This document shows, piece after piece, positions 44,230-55,395 of a stretch of DNA of 64,000 nt (the first letter of the stretch is position 1; every line of letters begins with the position of its first letter). The position numbers and the translations under genes were made by a program. Source of the stretch: Undaria pinnatifida (taxonomy: Eukaryota; Sar; Phaeophyceae; Laminariales; Alariaceae); contig JABAKD010000026.1 in the NCBI GenBank assembly GCA_012845835.1, positions 2,963,199-3,027,198 on the forward strand, in the 5' to 3' direction. The notes below the pieces were generated by a model. That model ran no database searches, was not told the origin of the DNA, and worked only from the letters and a program-made list of their open reading frames with translations.

Positions 44230-47200
44230 CTCTCTGAGCGGAATACCTGCTGTGTGGTGTGGTTCGGGCATCAGAAAACAATGTTTAAACCCCGTACCAT
44301 GCACGATCGGAGCATCACATTTAGCTTGCGAGGACAAGATTCGACGGACTCCTCGATCGTACAGAGGAGCTATCTTTTGAAATTTGACAAAACCGCTGTT
44401 TGACGATACTCGATGCAGGATTGGACTAGACCGTTGTACCTAGGGTCCCCATGTTATAAGGCTTAGTTTGGGTAAGCTATTGGTTAACTTTTTGCACGTG
44501 GTCAAACGGACTAATACCCCACTAACTCCTTAACAAATGGCGTCGTCGACAGACCATGGGTTCTTTTGGTCGTGGGTTCAAATCCCACCATCCACAATAA
44601 TAAACTTTTTCAAACTTTCCCCATCCATAATCGAACTTGAAAAATGCTTTCCCCAGTATCCCCAGGAAATGAAACCGCTTGGATATTGACAGGTCCGCTC
44701 GTATATCCGGCCGACCTGGTATCCCGCCGTTTCAGGGGGGGAGCGTGTTATAAGGCTTAGTTTGGGTAAGCTGTTGGTTGACCTTTTGCAAGTGGTCAAA
44801 CGGACTAATACCCCACTAAGTCCTTAACATCCAACTGTGGCCGTCGGGCGACATCGCCGACCGCTTGAGTGTCAATTTTTTGCGGGGCGTGTCCGCCAAT
44901 GATTTTTTTGCGGCGATTCGAGTGGCGACCGGATTGTGACAAACGCTTACTTGACGATTTCAAAACTTGTGCTGGAACCTTCAGGGATCCACGAACATAA
45001 AAACGTACCGCACCGGTTTTGCTCTGTGCGGATTTCGATGAAAACCTGGCTTATTTGTAGCAAGGCTTACTCTGGGCTGTGAAATCGATGGCCTCCTAGC
45101 TGTCACCCCGGTGGCTCAGTAGGTATGAATAGTACCTTTACAGCTACTCACCTCGAGCAGCTCCTTTCTCCTCTGCAGCATGCCAACAATCTCAATTACG
45201 CCACAAAGAGCTGCCCACAATATGCTGAGCCTAGTGACCGTGGCAGCGTAGTGTCTGCTTTGCAAGTCATCGACATATTCCTTCGCGAACCTGTATCATC
45301 GCGGTCATGGAGACGGGGCGACTGTTGGCAGAATTTCTCATGGTTTCGAAAAACAAGCAATTCATGTATGGTGGGAAAATTATTAAGTAGTTGGACTGAT
45401 GGTTTGTTTCGGAGAGATAGTAATATCAAAGGGTTAACTAAACACGCAATTCGTTTATTACTAGTTAACTCTTGTATCATAGTCGGGAAGGTAATGATAA
45501 CTTTCAAAGAGAAATATTATTAGGAATCGGGAACCGATGGGAATAGTATGTTGTTTGTTATTCATAGAGAGAATTCGGCGTCATGGTCCATAGTTTTTTT
45601 AACGGAGTACCACTTTGACAGCATCAGTTGGCATTGTTTGGTTGATCGCGCTCGTGGGGATACCAAGTGGATACCGCACGGGACGGTGCTGGAAGACTGG
45701 TAGTAATAGAACACGCCAACAGACAGAGCTGTTGCTTACAACTGGACAGCGGTCGCCCACTGGACCCGATAATTCGTGATTTCGTGATTCTCGAGTTCAT
45801 CGCTAGACGGCGAATCGGGGAATTAGCAAGAGAGAAAAGCAACATCGAAGGCGAAGCGCGTCATACTAGGCACAGGAAGCGAGCGCGGAAGCGTCGACAA
45901 CGGGCCTTGCCTTGACCGGTATGATATTACGTGCAGATGCGGGTTGTTATTTGTCTCCTCAATCCCCGATACTGGTGGGCCGAGAGCGTGTGTGTGCGTT
46001 TGGAAACGGTTCGAGCGAGTTGTGTTGCATATGCAAAAAAAACAGAAACAAAAACGGGGAACTAGCGACTAATTGAACATAATGATCAAGCACATGCGCA
46101 TCACAGATTGCGGCAATGAGATATCGTCGGACTCTCCCCCCGATTGAGGCAGATATACGATAATGATAACTTTTAAAACTGTTGTTGTTCAAGGACACGA
46201 CATGTACGTATAGACGGGGGAGGCCTCGTACACGTACCTCTGACGCGACTATTAACCCTACCACCCATCACCGGCCAATCACCCAATCCCACCCATCAAA
46301 CGTCGTCAAGGTACCCACCTTTCCCTCTCCTCTTTCGGACACCCTAGCAGCGCACCAGCGGACACGACCAAACGCTGGGCTTCCCGGAAGCAATGTAGAC
46401 GGTGCTCCGCTGTTAGGTTACCCGTGACAGCAGCAAATAACTTGCCTTCCAGGGATGTCTCGATCTCATCCGCTACCTCGCGAGCACGCCTGGTGTCCAC
46501 CTACGGCAGCCCGTGGTATCCGCGGGTTAAAAGAGGCACATATAGCAATAAATTCAACAATTTCACAGTGTATTTTTGACGACGAGAAAAGCAAAAATAA
46601 ATGTACAGGGGGGTGACGTCGTCCCCACAAAGGTTGTGCGTTGTCGACGCCGAGAGAATAAAAATACAAGAAAAAAACAAATAAATAAATAATAGGGGAG
46701 TGAGGATGTCGTGACTAATCCTGTCCTCAGTTTTTTTCGGGTTGTTTATTTAAGCCTTCTAACGAAAACTACAAACAAGTCTGTGCAAGCATAAGTGTCG
46801 GAAGTAGTTTGGCCGTAGGGCGCTGGAAAATATAACGAAGCTAAGAGCTGATGTTCCGAAAACAAATAATTTGGTGGTTGTTCTCGCCCAACCAACCCGA
46901 AAATCCGCGAAAGTTCCTTGTCACCTCTTTCCAATCCATTTCCAGCGGGTGATCTGCGTCCGCAGCAAGCCGCTTCCGCCGATTTCGAGTTTTATGGTTG
47001 CGATCGCGAGTGCTGTACCCTTCTCCAGGCGAGGTCGTTGTCAAAGTCCCGCTCCTCTCCTTTCCCTCATTCCATCCTACATTGTATGGTCTAGGGCTTG
47101 CAGCATCGCGCGGTCTAGGGTTTGCAGAGTGGTGACCTTTGCTGTCCTCCTTGGCGTAGACAGGCGACTCAGGATCCCATACGCGCGACCGTCGCGACCT

Positions 47201-50200
47201 CTCCGCGTAGCCCCTGTCAGTGCAAACCGACGGCGTTGTGGCAGACGGGCGCCCAGACAAACACAAACGTGGAGAATGATAAGCTGCGGGAAAAAATATC
47301 GTTCCCCGCGGAGAAGGAATGGTTGGCACGGAAAATAGGGCTAATAACGGTTGACGGGGAAAGGCGCAGGCTTGGGCAGTGACACATTGACTCATTACGT
47401 TCCCTTTTCTACCACAGCGGTGGGGACCACGTTCTGATAAAATGCCAGTCTGCACCATGCAATTTTGTTTGGTTGCTGCTGGTCTTTTCCGACGCCTGTG
47501 TATCACACTAAAGGAAACCCACCCGATTACGCTACACCCTCACTTTCACGACGGGCCAACGGACCTGAACACACGATGTCTCTGATGTATTCGTCTCCAG
47601 CTGCTCACGAGCAGGCGGTCTTCCAGCTCTTCAAGGGGTGCAGCACCCCCCTCTCCCCGTCCGTTCAAACGCCTGACATCCCCCTCGCACATGCACTCAA
47701 CTTCGACAGGCGTGATGCACACAGCGGCTTCCAGCCCCCGCACATCGTTTCGTCCAGTCGGGGCCACATTCGCAACGCCGACCGTTTCCGTCCGTACCTT
47801 TCGCGAAATTTTACCTGTCGCTACTTTTCCCGATTGTTTATCCGTCGGTACCTTTCGCAAAGCTTTACCTCGTCGACGAGAGAGGTTGTGGGACGGACCG
47901 GGTCTTCTCGGTCTCGCCGGCCAGGCGGAGCGCTTGTAAGCCAAGTCTGACGACGGCTTACATAGCCGCGCCCAAAGCACCGTGACCCCGGGTCCACTTG
48001 GCACGTCAAGAGCCAGCGACTGGCTGCTACACTCATGCAAGGATTGGTTATTACAGGCCTGCAGGGGTTGGCGAAGACATTCCTTTTCTTCCTCCGGCGC
48101 AATGTCTTCATAGTGCCGTACGTCAAGCCCGTCCATGCCTTCGGGGGCAGCTTTCGTAGCTCCAGATGCAGTGGAGGGTCGTTGCGAAAGGGCGCGAAAT
48201 CGGCCCTGGGTTTTTGGCGCGGCGGAGTGGGGCCTCTTGGTGTTGCTGCTCGGTAGTGTCCGACCATGCGTCGAAGGATCTATCCTCGCCGACCAGACAC
48301 GCTGCTTCTTTTCATGGTCGGTACCCCTAGGACTTTCCTGAAGAGCCGTGTCAATGTCAGCGCATGCTCCAGGGATGCGGGGAGCTTGCACCGACTGCCA
48401 TGCTGGTCGGAGGGCGGTTTCAAACCGTGGTAACGGTTCGTTGCTGTAGCTACAGAATATCTTGTGCAAACCTGTGTCGGGGGGTTGAGCCGCCAACAGG
48501 CGCTTGGCGTTTGGACCGATAATATCTATGAACGGTTTGCGTCGACGTGCGGGAGCTGTGTGTGGTCTCTCTCCCCCATCCTTTCCTCCCCCGGATGATC
48601 CACGGTTTGGACATTGCCCTCCACCTTCTTGCGCTTTGAGACCTTCGTTTTCCCCATTTATATGGCCCCCTTTCTTTTCCGAAGCGGATCTGACAGGTGG
48701 TCGGTGATCCCGAGGGATCAACGCCTGCCATGGCTCGTGCGCGATGTGTTTGCCGCCAGGCCTCCAGGGGCATACTACTTTTTGCCTGTCTGCCGCGATC
48801 TCGGCCACCAACTGATTTCGGTGCTTCTGAATTTTCCTAAAGCTATCCGGATTTTGCCGCCAGCTGTCGGGCAGACATCTCGCACCTTTCCCGAGGTCGT
48901 CAACGACCTGCCATACGTAACGGGAGGGGCAATAGTGAGGCAAGCTGTCAATACGATTCGCTTATTGGGCCTGTTCGTATAATCATCCGACGGTTGCAGT
49001 TCTAAATGCGATCCAACCTCAGGAAAATGCGGTGGAACTTGAACCAATGAGCTTCAACACATATAGAGAATATGTAAAGGCGGAAATATCCGACCCTCGT
49101 GTGGCCGTGTTGACAATTTTTCGTGACGCCATCTACGACCATCGTTTCCATAGGCTGGATATACTTTTTGTAGGTATCACGCAGCTGAGATGGAGAGTGA
49201 GGGATTCGCTTCAGCCTGCTGGATACACGTAGAATAGCGCTCCCAGCCGGTGGCGAGGGACTGCTGGTCTGCGAAACTCGTCAAACCCGGAAGTGCATAC
49301 TTTTTTGGTCGTGTAGCACTATCCACTATGCCCTTCATAGTCCCGGGATTAGGCAGATAAGTCGGTAGTGCTATACGGGACTATATAGGCTGGTACGTGA
49401 TGTTACATGACCAATGCAGCCTAAAATACTTCGTGCCAATAGGCCTACGCTAATAGGTTTGATCTATGTCATACGAAGAAATAAAAGCAGGGTCGGAACG
49501 AGGACGTTTTAGGGCTGGAGGGAAAGAGGGGTACGCAAACCGTGGCTGAGTCTCAGTGGATCAACACCAGCAGTGAAATTGGCGCAACATCTCAACCCTT
49601 TTCCACTGCTATTCTTTTCCCACTTTAACTTTCAAGTAGTCTGTCTCCAAAATCGTGGGTTCAGTTCCGCCGGGGGTTTAAAAACGCCTCGTTGGGTCTC
49701 GTCGCAGACTCGCCTCATCGCGGACACATCCGTTGCCGTAAAATCGAGCACAGAGTCGTTACATCTAAGTTTGGCTTTAATGCTTTATGCACGCCTTCAT
49801 ACCCAATAGCCTCTGTTATCTAGCCTAAAATTAATGTTTAACATCTCCGTGTTGACATTGACTGAAGCTCCGATCGACGCCTGGCCTCCTAAACAACCGC
49901 ACCGAACCTGATTGGTTTCTTCCTCGTCCAAACCGGCGACTTTTTCCATCAGCGCGTTGTCCTTGCTCCTGACTTGAGCCTGGCGAGTTCGGCAGCAAGT
50001 TGGTACTTAGAAAGGGGAACACAAGGGGGGGATGAGGCATACGCGACCGACCCGACGGCAGGCCAACGTAAAAAGTGCCATTCTGGACGAAAATGTAAGG
50101 ACCGTTTGGCATTCGACGAACCCGGTGGATAGCAGGCGGACGTCAGCAGTACCACTATGGACATAAGTGTAAGGAACTTTTGATATTCATACATGAAACC

Positions 50201-53165
50201 TAACGTTCCTTAAGTTTTATGTCCAGAGTGGAGCATATTCATTAATTTACGTAGTTGTCATTATCGTACTGTACAGTACTGTAGCCTGATGTCCCTAGCA
50301 TTCGTCAACTCGCCTTGTCTTCGCGGCAATGTGGCAGCGGAGGAAAACCGCCCGCAATTTCCAACAATTGCCTGTTATGTTCCAAACCGTATCCGATACG
50401 GCATCATTTTTGTCTTCTATCGTTTTGCGCAGGCAGCGTACTGCGTTTTAACCCGTTCAGCACTGCACCCATGTTTTTGGGGACGGGCTACATGGAACAT
50501 TATTTTGGCGGAATCCTTTTTTCTGTGGTAAACGACCTAAGCTTGGACGCACAATACTCTATTTTTTTCTCTGCTATCACGCGTTGTTTTTTTACTCATT
50601 GGTCTTGGGAACGGCAGCAGCACTGACTAATCTGATCATCTCTCAATACCTCGAGGGATTGCGCGAATTTATCGCGGAGCTGTTCGGGGCTCTTTTTTCG
50701 TCGTGCGATGCTCGGGCTTTGCCGCCGAGGGGAACTCTCTCCGCCGACCCTCTCCTTTTGTCTGTAGATCCCCACCCCGCCTGAGCTGCTGACTGCTTTT
50801 TCCTCGAAGTCTTGAAGGGTAGCCGGATCGGTGTTCTTGAGCGCGTTGTGCAAGTCTTCATCTTTTTTGGAAATAGCATCCACGAGGTCGTCGTGTGCGG
50901 TCCGAAATCGCTGCCTAGCCTTGAATCCATACCTATGGAGAAGAAAAGAGGGTGTTTGTACGAAATTGTTAGCTCGCGTCGTAATAAACGCTCTCGCCGT
51001 ACGCTGTTCCCGTTTCATTATATATTTTGTTTCTGTCGCTGCGCTTCTCCGAGCAGTTGAAATTTGCACCCCTTCCCTCACAAAGTTGTTCCAAGCCTTA
51101 CAGCAAGACTGCTTCCAATACCGCTGTCGAGAGGCAGTCCCTTAGGTCGATTTATTGAAATTTCCATGTGCAATATCGGTTGAAACCACCTTCATCAGTA
51201 CTGCATTAGTACTTTGATGTTCCCTAATCTTCGAGATCGATGCTATGATTCGCGTCGATATTGCTGCTCTTTCAATGGACGATTTCATGACGCACGTTCA
51301 ATACACGCTGGACACATTACACGCCACTCACGAGCGGATCCTCTCTTTCTGCTCTTCGGTTCGGTGGAGCTCGTTCGAAACTGGCCAGCCTTCCTCGGTG
51401 ATGAGTCGACCGTCGGAGGCGTAAGCTCCCGGGTAGCTGTACTCCGCTTTTAGAAACTCCAGCTTTGTATGATCCTGACCAAAAAAAAAGGAAAACCAAG
51501 CAAGGAACAGGTCAAGCTGCAGGTCGAGCTGACCTCACAGTTAACCTTTTTGGAACTACAATCACGGTTTGGGGACAAATAACTTGGAAATAGAGTACAA
51601 AATTCTTGAAGCGGTATAAGGGTTAACGAACGTGGCTGGCCTGATGTTCGACTTAGTACCGCTGATGAGCACACGCACTTCATGCACGTGTTCCGAAACC
51701 GTAGCATCACAAACAGTTGACTTGGACGAGAGAACGCTTGAGTCATTTGTCGAACGTCATCCCATAGACTGCGGAAGAAATGTGCAAAAGTGTTGAAGGA
51801 CAATCCCCTCTACCCGCCGAGCGGGCGAAAGCTCATCTATCGTGTTAACTTGCACGAAGTGAACGTGGACTTGCACACACGGATTGGATAATTGCGACGG
51901 CGCGTAGAGTCCCAAGCGTGCAAAGCAAAAACCTAATCCTCGGCGAGGCCGTTGCTGTTGCACGAATCTTCAAAGAAAACTTGGCACCCGGAAGCTATAC
52001 GAGCACCGTGCTCTGACAGAGGGTCGAGGCTGCGGTACGGGAGGGTACCTCCGTTTTAACATCCGTGCACCACCACTATTATCGCAAAAATAGAAACACA
52101 AAATAACTTTCAAGACTTGCAAGGAATGGGGTAGTCACTCGCGCGAGTGGCCCTGAGCTGCTGACGTAACAAGCCCTAAGAGTCTTGCCTCTATCGTAGC
52201 CTTATCACCCTCAGTACCCTTAGCCAGACAGTACACCGAAGCCGCAAGCAAGCGCCAGCCGGTGAGCGAGGGCAAAAAAAAAACTTGCCTTTGTTGCCTG
52301 CACGATCGAGCTGTCCAGTTCGTTCTCCCGTTCGCTCAGCTCCGCGGCAAAACGTCTCGAGGCCGCGTGAGCAACTCTTCGGTTTTCAGTGTTTTCTCCT
52401 GAACGCTTGCTGAGAAATTGGCTGCGCAAATGGTCTTCGTACACCTTGTGATACCACAGGAGTTTCGCCCTGTCTTCTTCCTTCTTCTCCGACTTGGTCT
52501 GGCTTTCGGCGAGGACGGGGACGCGAGAAGCATCCAGCGCGAGGCGTTGTTGTGAAAAACAACCGAAAGCAGGAATAACGGCGACGGTCAAGAGGGGGGA
52601 GTTTTTTTTTTCACCTCCGACGGATGGCTAAAAATGAAGCTTAAGCTCACCACACGTCTACTTGCGTGTCGTCCATGTACCAGAGAGGAGAAGCAGTAAT
52701 CGCGATGAGTGCGGCACAAGAGAGCGCCCGCAAACGAAGCCCGTGTCAAGACTGCGGTGTGCGTGAAAGCTTAAAGATGTGAAACAGGTTAATCCTTTTA
52801 CAAGCGAATTCCAAGCAGTTTGTCGTGAAAAAGCGTGCACTTCTAAAGGGGCAAACTTCGGACGAGAACCCCTTGCGCTGACTCACGGTAACATCCTTTT
52901 CTCCATCCTTAATCAGCGTCTGTTCGTGGCCGCCGCAGCTGTTATTGTCCTTCAAGAACGCCGGGTTAGATAGCTTCGTCACCAGCGCCAGGGTGTGCGC
53001 GTCGACGGCTTGCTCCCTGTTGGAGAGAGTGGACTGGAACACTCGGGCGTTCCTTTGCGCCGCCAATCTAGCCGTGAGCGGCCGCCTTGCAAACGTTAAA
53101 GTTACCAAAGAGACGAGAGGGACAGAGACTGCAATGTGAGTGCAGGTGGCAAATATTACTATCAT
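43833..53165 (-). CDS. Eight-exon gene, about 1,061 residues, function unknown
   Basis: Joined exons: 53165-52887, 52498-52289, 51474-51332, 50932-50650, 48907-47575, 47283-46925, 46500-46319 and 44229-43833. All junction phases agree and the total, 3,186 nt, is a multiple of three with a terminal stop. One intron uses a GC donor (GCAAGT). The middle is helical and charged. The long fifth exon holds the motifs RPHTAP, RPHSAAP and RPSTASG (about residues 419, 530 and 548); Arg-Pro-x-Ser/Thr-Ala motifs remind me of protist ciliary proteins, but that is a weak guess. The start ATG at 53165 gives a hydrophobic N-terminus; an upstream exon joining at 53128 (phase 1) is possible. The last three junctions are the least certain: exon 47283 could instead read on to the stop at 46841. 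Confidence 0.52.
44452..44829. mobile_element. Miniature LTR element (TRIM-like fossil), structurally whole
   Basis: Two direct repeats of 84 bp (44452-44535 and 44746-44829) begin TGTTATAAGG and end CCTTAACA, so each runs TG...CA. Two bases after the first comes TGGCGTCGTCGACAG, a plausible tRNA primer-binding site. Just before the second is TTTCAGGGGGGGAG, a plausible polypurine tract. The 210-bp interior is non-coding and contains GTGGGTTCAAATCCCACC, the T-arm of a tRNA. The LTRs differ at only a handful of sites, so it is fairly young. No clear target duplication. Confidence 0.78.
46319..46500 (-). CDS. Probable exon: helical segment
   Basis: 182 nt, phase 0 to 2, acceptor GGCTGCCGTAG, donor GTGGGT. 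Encodes AREVADEIETSLEGKLFAAV and then EHRLHCFREAQRLVVSAGAL, convincingly protein-like amphipathic helices. Assigned to the eight-exon gene because phases match on both sides; it could belong to a separate gene. Confidence 0.5.
46925..47283 (-). CDS. Eight-exon gene, exon 6
   Basis: 359 nt, phase 1 to 0, acceptor TTTTTTCCCGCAG. Basic and Ser/Pro/Arg-rich, with another RPSATTPS motif, ending HPLEMDWKE before a weak GTGACA donor. If that donor is not used, translation continues to a stop at 46841 and the gene ends there. Confidence 0.48.
47575..48907 (-). CDS. Eight-exon gene, exon 5 (RPHTA-type motifs)
   Basis: 1,333 nt, phase 0 to 1. Starts VVDDLGKGARCLPDSWRQ, then EIAADRQKVVCPWRPGGKHI. Three Arg-Pro motifs (RPHTAP, RPHSAAP, RPSTASG) lie in a low-complexity basic stretch. 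The donor GTGTGT after 47575 is weak but gives the phase needed by the next acceptor; otherwise the frame runs to a stop at 47546. Confidence 0.62.
48908..50649. other. 1.7-kb intron with a small inverted repeat
   Basis: Phases 0 and 0 join across it. Near 50157-50228 GGACATAAGTGTAAGGAAC faces its inverted partner GTTCCTTAAGTTTTATGTCC, and a related direct copy lies near 50087. A tiny hairpin or MITE is possible. The rest shows no gene. Confidence 0.4.
50650..50932 (-). CDS. Eight-exon gene, exon 4
   Basis: 283 nt, phase 2 to 0, acceptor TTTTCTTCTCCATAG, donor GTATTG. Helical start YGFKARQRFRTAHDDLVDAI, then a basic linker RRQSPSIARRKKSPEQL. No family recognised. Confidence 0.7.
51332..51474 (-). 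CDS. Eight-exon gene, exon 3
   Basis: 143 nt, phase 0 to 2, with a strong acceptor TTTTTTTTGGTCAG and donor GTGAGT. Reads DHTKLEFLKAEYSYPGAYAS and then EEGWPVSNELHRTEEQKER. It has no start codon, so an ORF list misses it. Joining it to the flanking exons restores one frame throughout. Confidence 0.75.
51540..51627. mobile_element. Tiny MITE (GTTAACC ends)
   Basis: About 88 bp with GTTAACCTTTTTGGAACT at one end and AAGGGTTAAC at the other. The interior GGTTTGGGGACAAATAACTTG matches the copy at 57803-57893. It lies in the intron between exons 2 and 3 of the eight-exon gene. Confidence 0.65.
52289..52498 (-). CDS. Eight-exon gene, exon 2 (GC donor)
   Basis: 70 codons, phase 0 to 0, highly charged and helical: AKLLWYHKVYEDHLRSQFLS and RRFAAELSERENELDSSIVQ. 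Ends ATK before GCAAGT, a canonical GC donor. The next exon joins in frame only if this donor is used. Confidence 0.7.
52602..52672 (-). mobile_element. SINE family S, short old fragment
   Basis: A T-run followed by CACCTCCGACGGATGG, AAGCTTAAGCTCACCACACG and TTGCGTGTCGTCC. This is a diverged 60-bp match to the A-tail end of the SINE. It lies just outside exon 2 of the eight-exon gene. Confidence 0.6.
52887..53165 (-). CDS. Eight-exon gene, exon 1
   Basis: 93 codons from ATG 53165 to a GTGAGT donor. MIVIFATCTHIAVSVPLVSL is hydrophobic, then ARRPLTAR is basic, resembling a signal or targeting peptide. If exonic sequence starts instead at the AG before 53128 (CACATTGCAG, phase 1), that N-terminus would not exist. 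The remainder is helical (NAQRN-like, then LSNREQAVDAHTLALVTK). Confidence 0.55.
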
Positions 53166-53306
53166 TGCTCGCTATTTAAGGTAGTCGTTGTTCGTCGTCA
53201 TTCTACTGGATGATCTTGCTACAGATACTACTCTTTTTTACACATGGGTAAGATACCACCACAATTACATACAAATCGGTAGTACAATCGAACTATCTTA
53301 ACGGTG

Positions 53307-54534
53307 TCACACATACATGTCAGGTTCTTCAGCGTCGTTTTTTCCCTTGCGAGGACGGGTCTTGATTATCTTGAAAGGCCTATGCACCGGTCCGATGGGG
53401 CCCCGCCTGACTACCTCGTCGCCAGGACCAGCGTTCCAAGGGCGATGTAAGGGGACACGCTTTGCTTTCGTCCGGCGATCGACGTACCCCTCCACGTAGA
53501 AGCCAAGCCCTTTGTCTCCTAATCTGAACACGTACCCATGTTTAGCACAGTCGAACGTCTCAGAAGGGAAAAACACTTCAACTGTGTTTGGGTCTGCCTT
53601 GGTGCTACCGTGTACTCCATCTGCCTCCAGGGCCGGTGGGTGGTATCGCTCTTGTGAGGGCTCCAACGCGACAGGGGCTTCTTCAGTGCCATTGCCCTCT
53701 GTGCTGGGTGCATTATCGTCCTCGGCCGGTGGGATTTCTGGCTCTGGAACCCCCCCGTCCGCGATGCTGTCCTCCCCCATCCCTACTTCATTTGACGTTT
53801 CCAGCTGCGCGCCAACCTCAAAAACGTCGATCTCTGCGATTGGCACGTCGATCTCTGCGATAGACACGTCCATCTCTGTGCCTGAAGGTGTTGCTGGTGC
53901 TGATATCCTCCCAGCTGCTGTTGTAGACGGCGATTCAATTTCGCCGTCGATACATGCACCCGTTGGGAGGATTGCGGCCGAACCTGAGGCCTCCCCCGCG
54001 ACATGAGAAGATCTTGGTCGTGGCGGTTGTTCGTCTAGAGAGACAGAATGCTCGAGGTCGCCCTCTCCGGCGTCAGTACCTACACCTTCTCTAGCATCAA
54101 CTGCCTGCCCTTCACTTGCATTTGTAGTACAATGTTTCGCGCTGTCATTGATAGGCGCCACCAGGTTCGGTTCAACGGTGTTGGGGCGTCCTGCATGTTC
54201 ATCTTCAGTACGAACAACTTCTATTGATTGGCTAGTACTAATAGAGCCATGCACAACCACCATGTGATTTGAAGCCCCTAATGGTAGCGGCACCGAGCCT
54301 TCCCGTCTTTGTGTGTCTCCTTTGCTTTCCTCGCAACACCTCGCCCCCCCATAGCGGGTATCAACTGCTGTAGCCCTATTACTATTAATACTAACGGTTG
54401 GAACCTCCTTTGGAGAACTTTGACACTGCAATAATAATGCCGAACCATTGTTTGCTGCGTCGCCCACCCACGGCGGTACGGCTGCCTCTTTTGTTGTTGC
54501 ACTCTCTGCCTCTCCTGAGAGCAGCGACGCGTCT

Positions 54535-54589
<55 letters not shown>

Positions 54590-54938
54590 CTGCCACCACA
54601 AGCACACTAGAGGACGCGCTGGGCTTAGCATGATGGTTTCCCCGTGTCCGAATTTGCTCGATGCTTGTCTCCCCAGGTAACAGAGTCATGGAATTTCGGG
54701 CCGCTCCTGGCGGCGGCCATGGTTTAGCTGCTTCCGAGGAAATGACCACTTCCGAGACGCTCTGGCGCAACGTGGGCAGAGGTTTCGCCTCGCCGGGCGC
54801 CAGGGACGCTAGGACCCCCCTCACTACTACAGAACTACCCATTGACCTCGCTAGAATAACTGTGGCTGGTGATGCTCGGTCGTACGAGAGTCCTCGGGTC
54901 GGCGGTTCCTCGGGACCGAAACGCTCTTCCAAGAACAT
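53307..54938 (-). CDS. Single-exon protein with poly-Ala tract, unknown function
   Basis: 543 residues from ATG 54938; the frame is open a little further up to a TGA near 55000, and a later ATG at 54845 is possible. The start MFLEERFGPEEPPTRGLSYD looks protein-like. Then come a long low-complexity region, a pure GCT/GCA-type repeat coding about 18 Ala (54536-54590) and a duplicated IAEIDV motif. The C-terminus (KHGYVFRLGDKGLGFYVEGY, then RPWNAGPGDEVVRRGPIGP) is compact, basic and probably the conserved part. I do not recognise the family. Low-complexity composition argues for caution. Confidence 0.58.
54536..54592. repeat. (GCA)n trinucleotide repeat
   Basis: About 18 nearly pure CAG/GCA units inside the minus-strand coding frame, where they read as Ala. 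Length is likely to vary between individuals. Confidence 0.95.
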
Positions 54939-55085
54939 CGGTCTGTGTCCCCATTGTAGCAACGCGCCTGCAGGATGTAGAAACCCACGGTAGGATCATC
55001 CTGCCCCCTATGGGATAATTTTTAGCCTTTCGTGTAGGAGCTGAGGGCCTTCTACCGAGGGGCCGAGCAGCTAGAAGTTGCACGG
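54939..55085. promoter_or_regulatory. Short interval between divergent genes
   Basis: About 150 bp separates the inferred starts of the minus-strand one-exon gene and the plus-strand TPR gene, so a shared promoter is likely. No TATA box is obvious. Caution: 55038-55085 reads in frame with the TPR exon after a good acceptor (TTTCGTGTAG), so the TPR gene may have an earlier first exon. Confidence 0.35.
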
Positions 55086-55395
55086 ATGAAAGTGCTTGAT
55101 GGAGGTGCATCTGGGGCCGTTTTTTTTTCCACTGGTCGTTTCTCCGAGGCACTGAATGAGTACGAAAATGGCGAAAATCACATGCCGTCCACCTGCAGTA
55201 CCAAGGAGAGCTTGGATGCTACTCAAGAGGCCGGCGCTAAGAACCCAGCACCGATATCCAATGCGAAAGCCGTGTACGCCGCATGCAACCGAGCCGCCGC
55301 CAAGCTCGAGCTGGAGATGTGTAGATCGTGCCTGCACGATTGCGATGAGGCCATCGAGATGGAGCCCTTGTGTCTCCGGGCACACTTGCTGAAAG
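55086..55395 (+). CDS. TPR gene exon 1
   Basis: From ATG 55086 to donor GTTAGA (phase 1). TPR helices: AVFFSTGRFSEALNEYENGE, then KAVYAACNRAAAKLELEMCR and SCLHDCDEAIEMEPLCLRAH. The frame remains open upstream to 55038, where a good acceptor follows a TAG, so 16 more residues and an earlier exon are possible. Confidence 0.7.

Noticed and set aside
44570-44605. tRNA gene suggested by GTGGGTTCAAATCCCACC
   Set aside because: Only the T-arm is present; no matching acceptor stem, D-arm or anticodon arm upstream. It lies inside the miniature LTR element.
53512-54006. Plus-strand ORF of 164 codons
   Set aside because: Antisense shadow of the minus-strand one-exon gene; Ser/Pro/Ala-rich with no splice or motif support.
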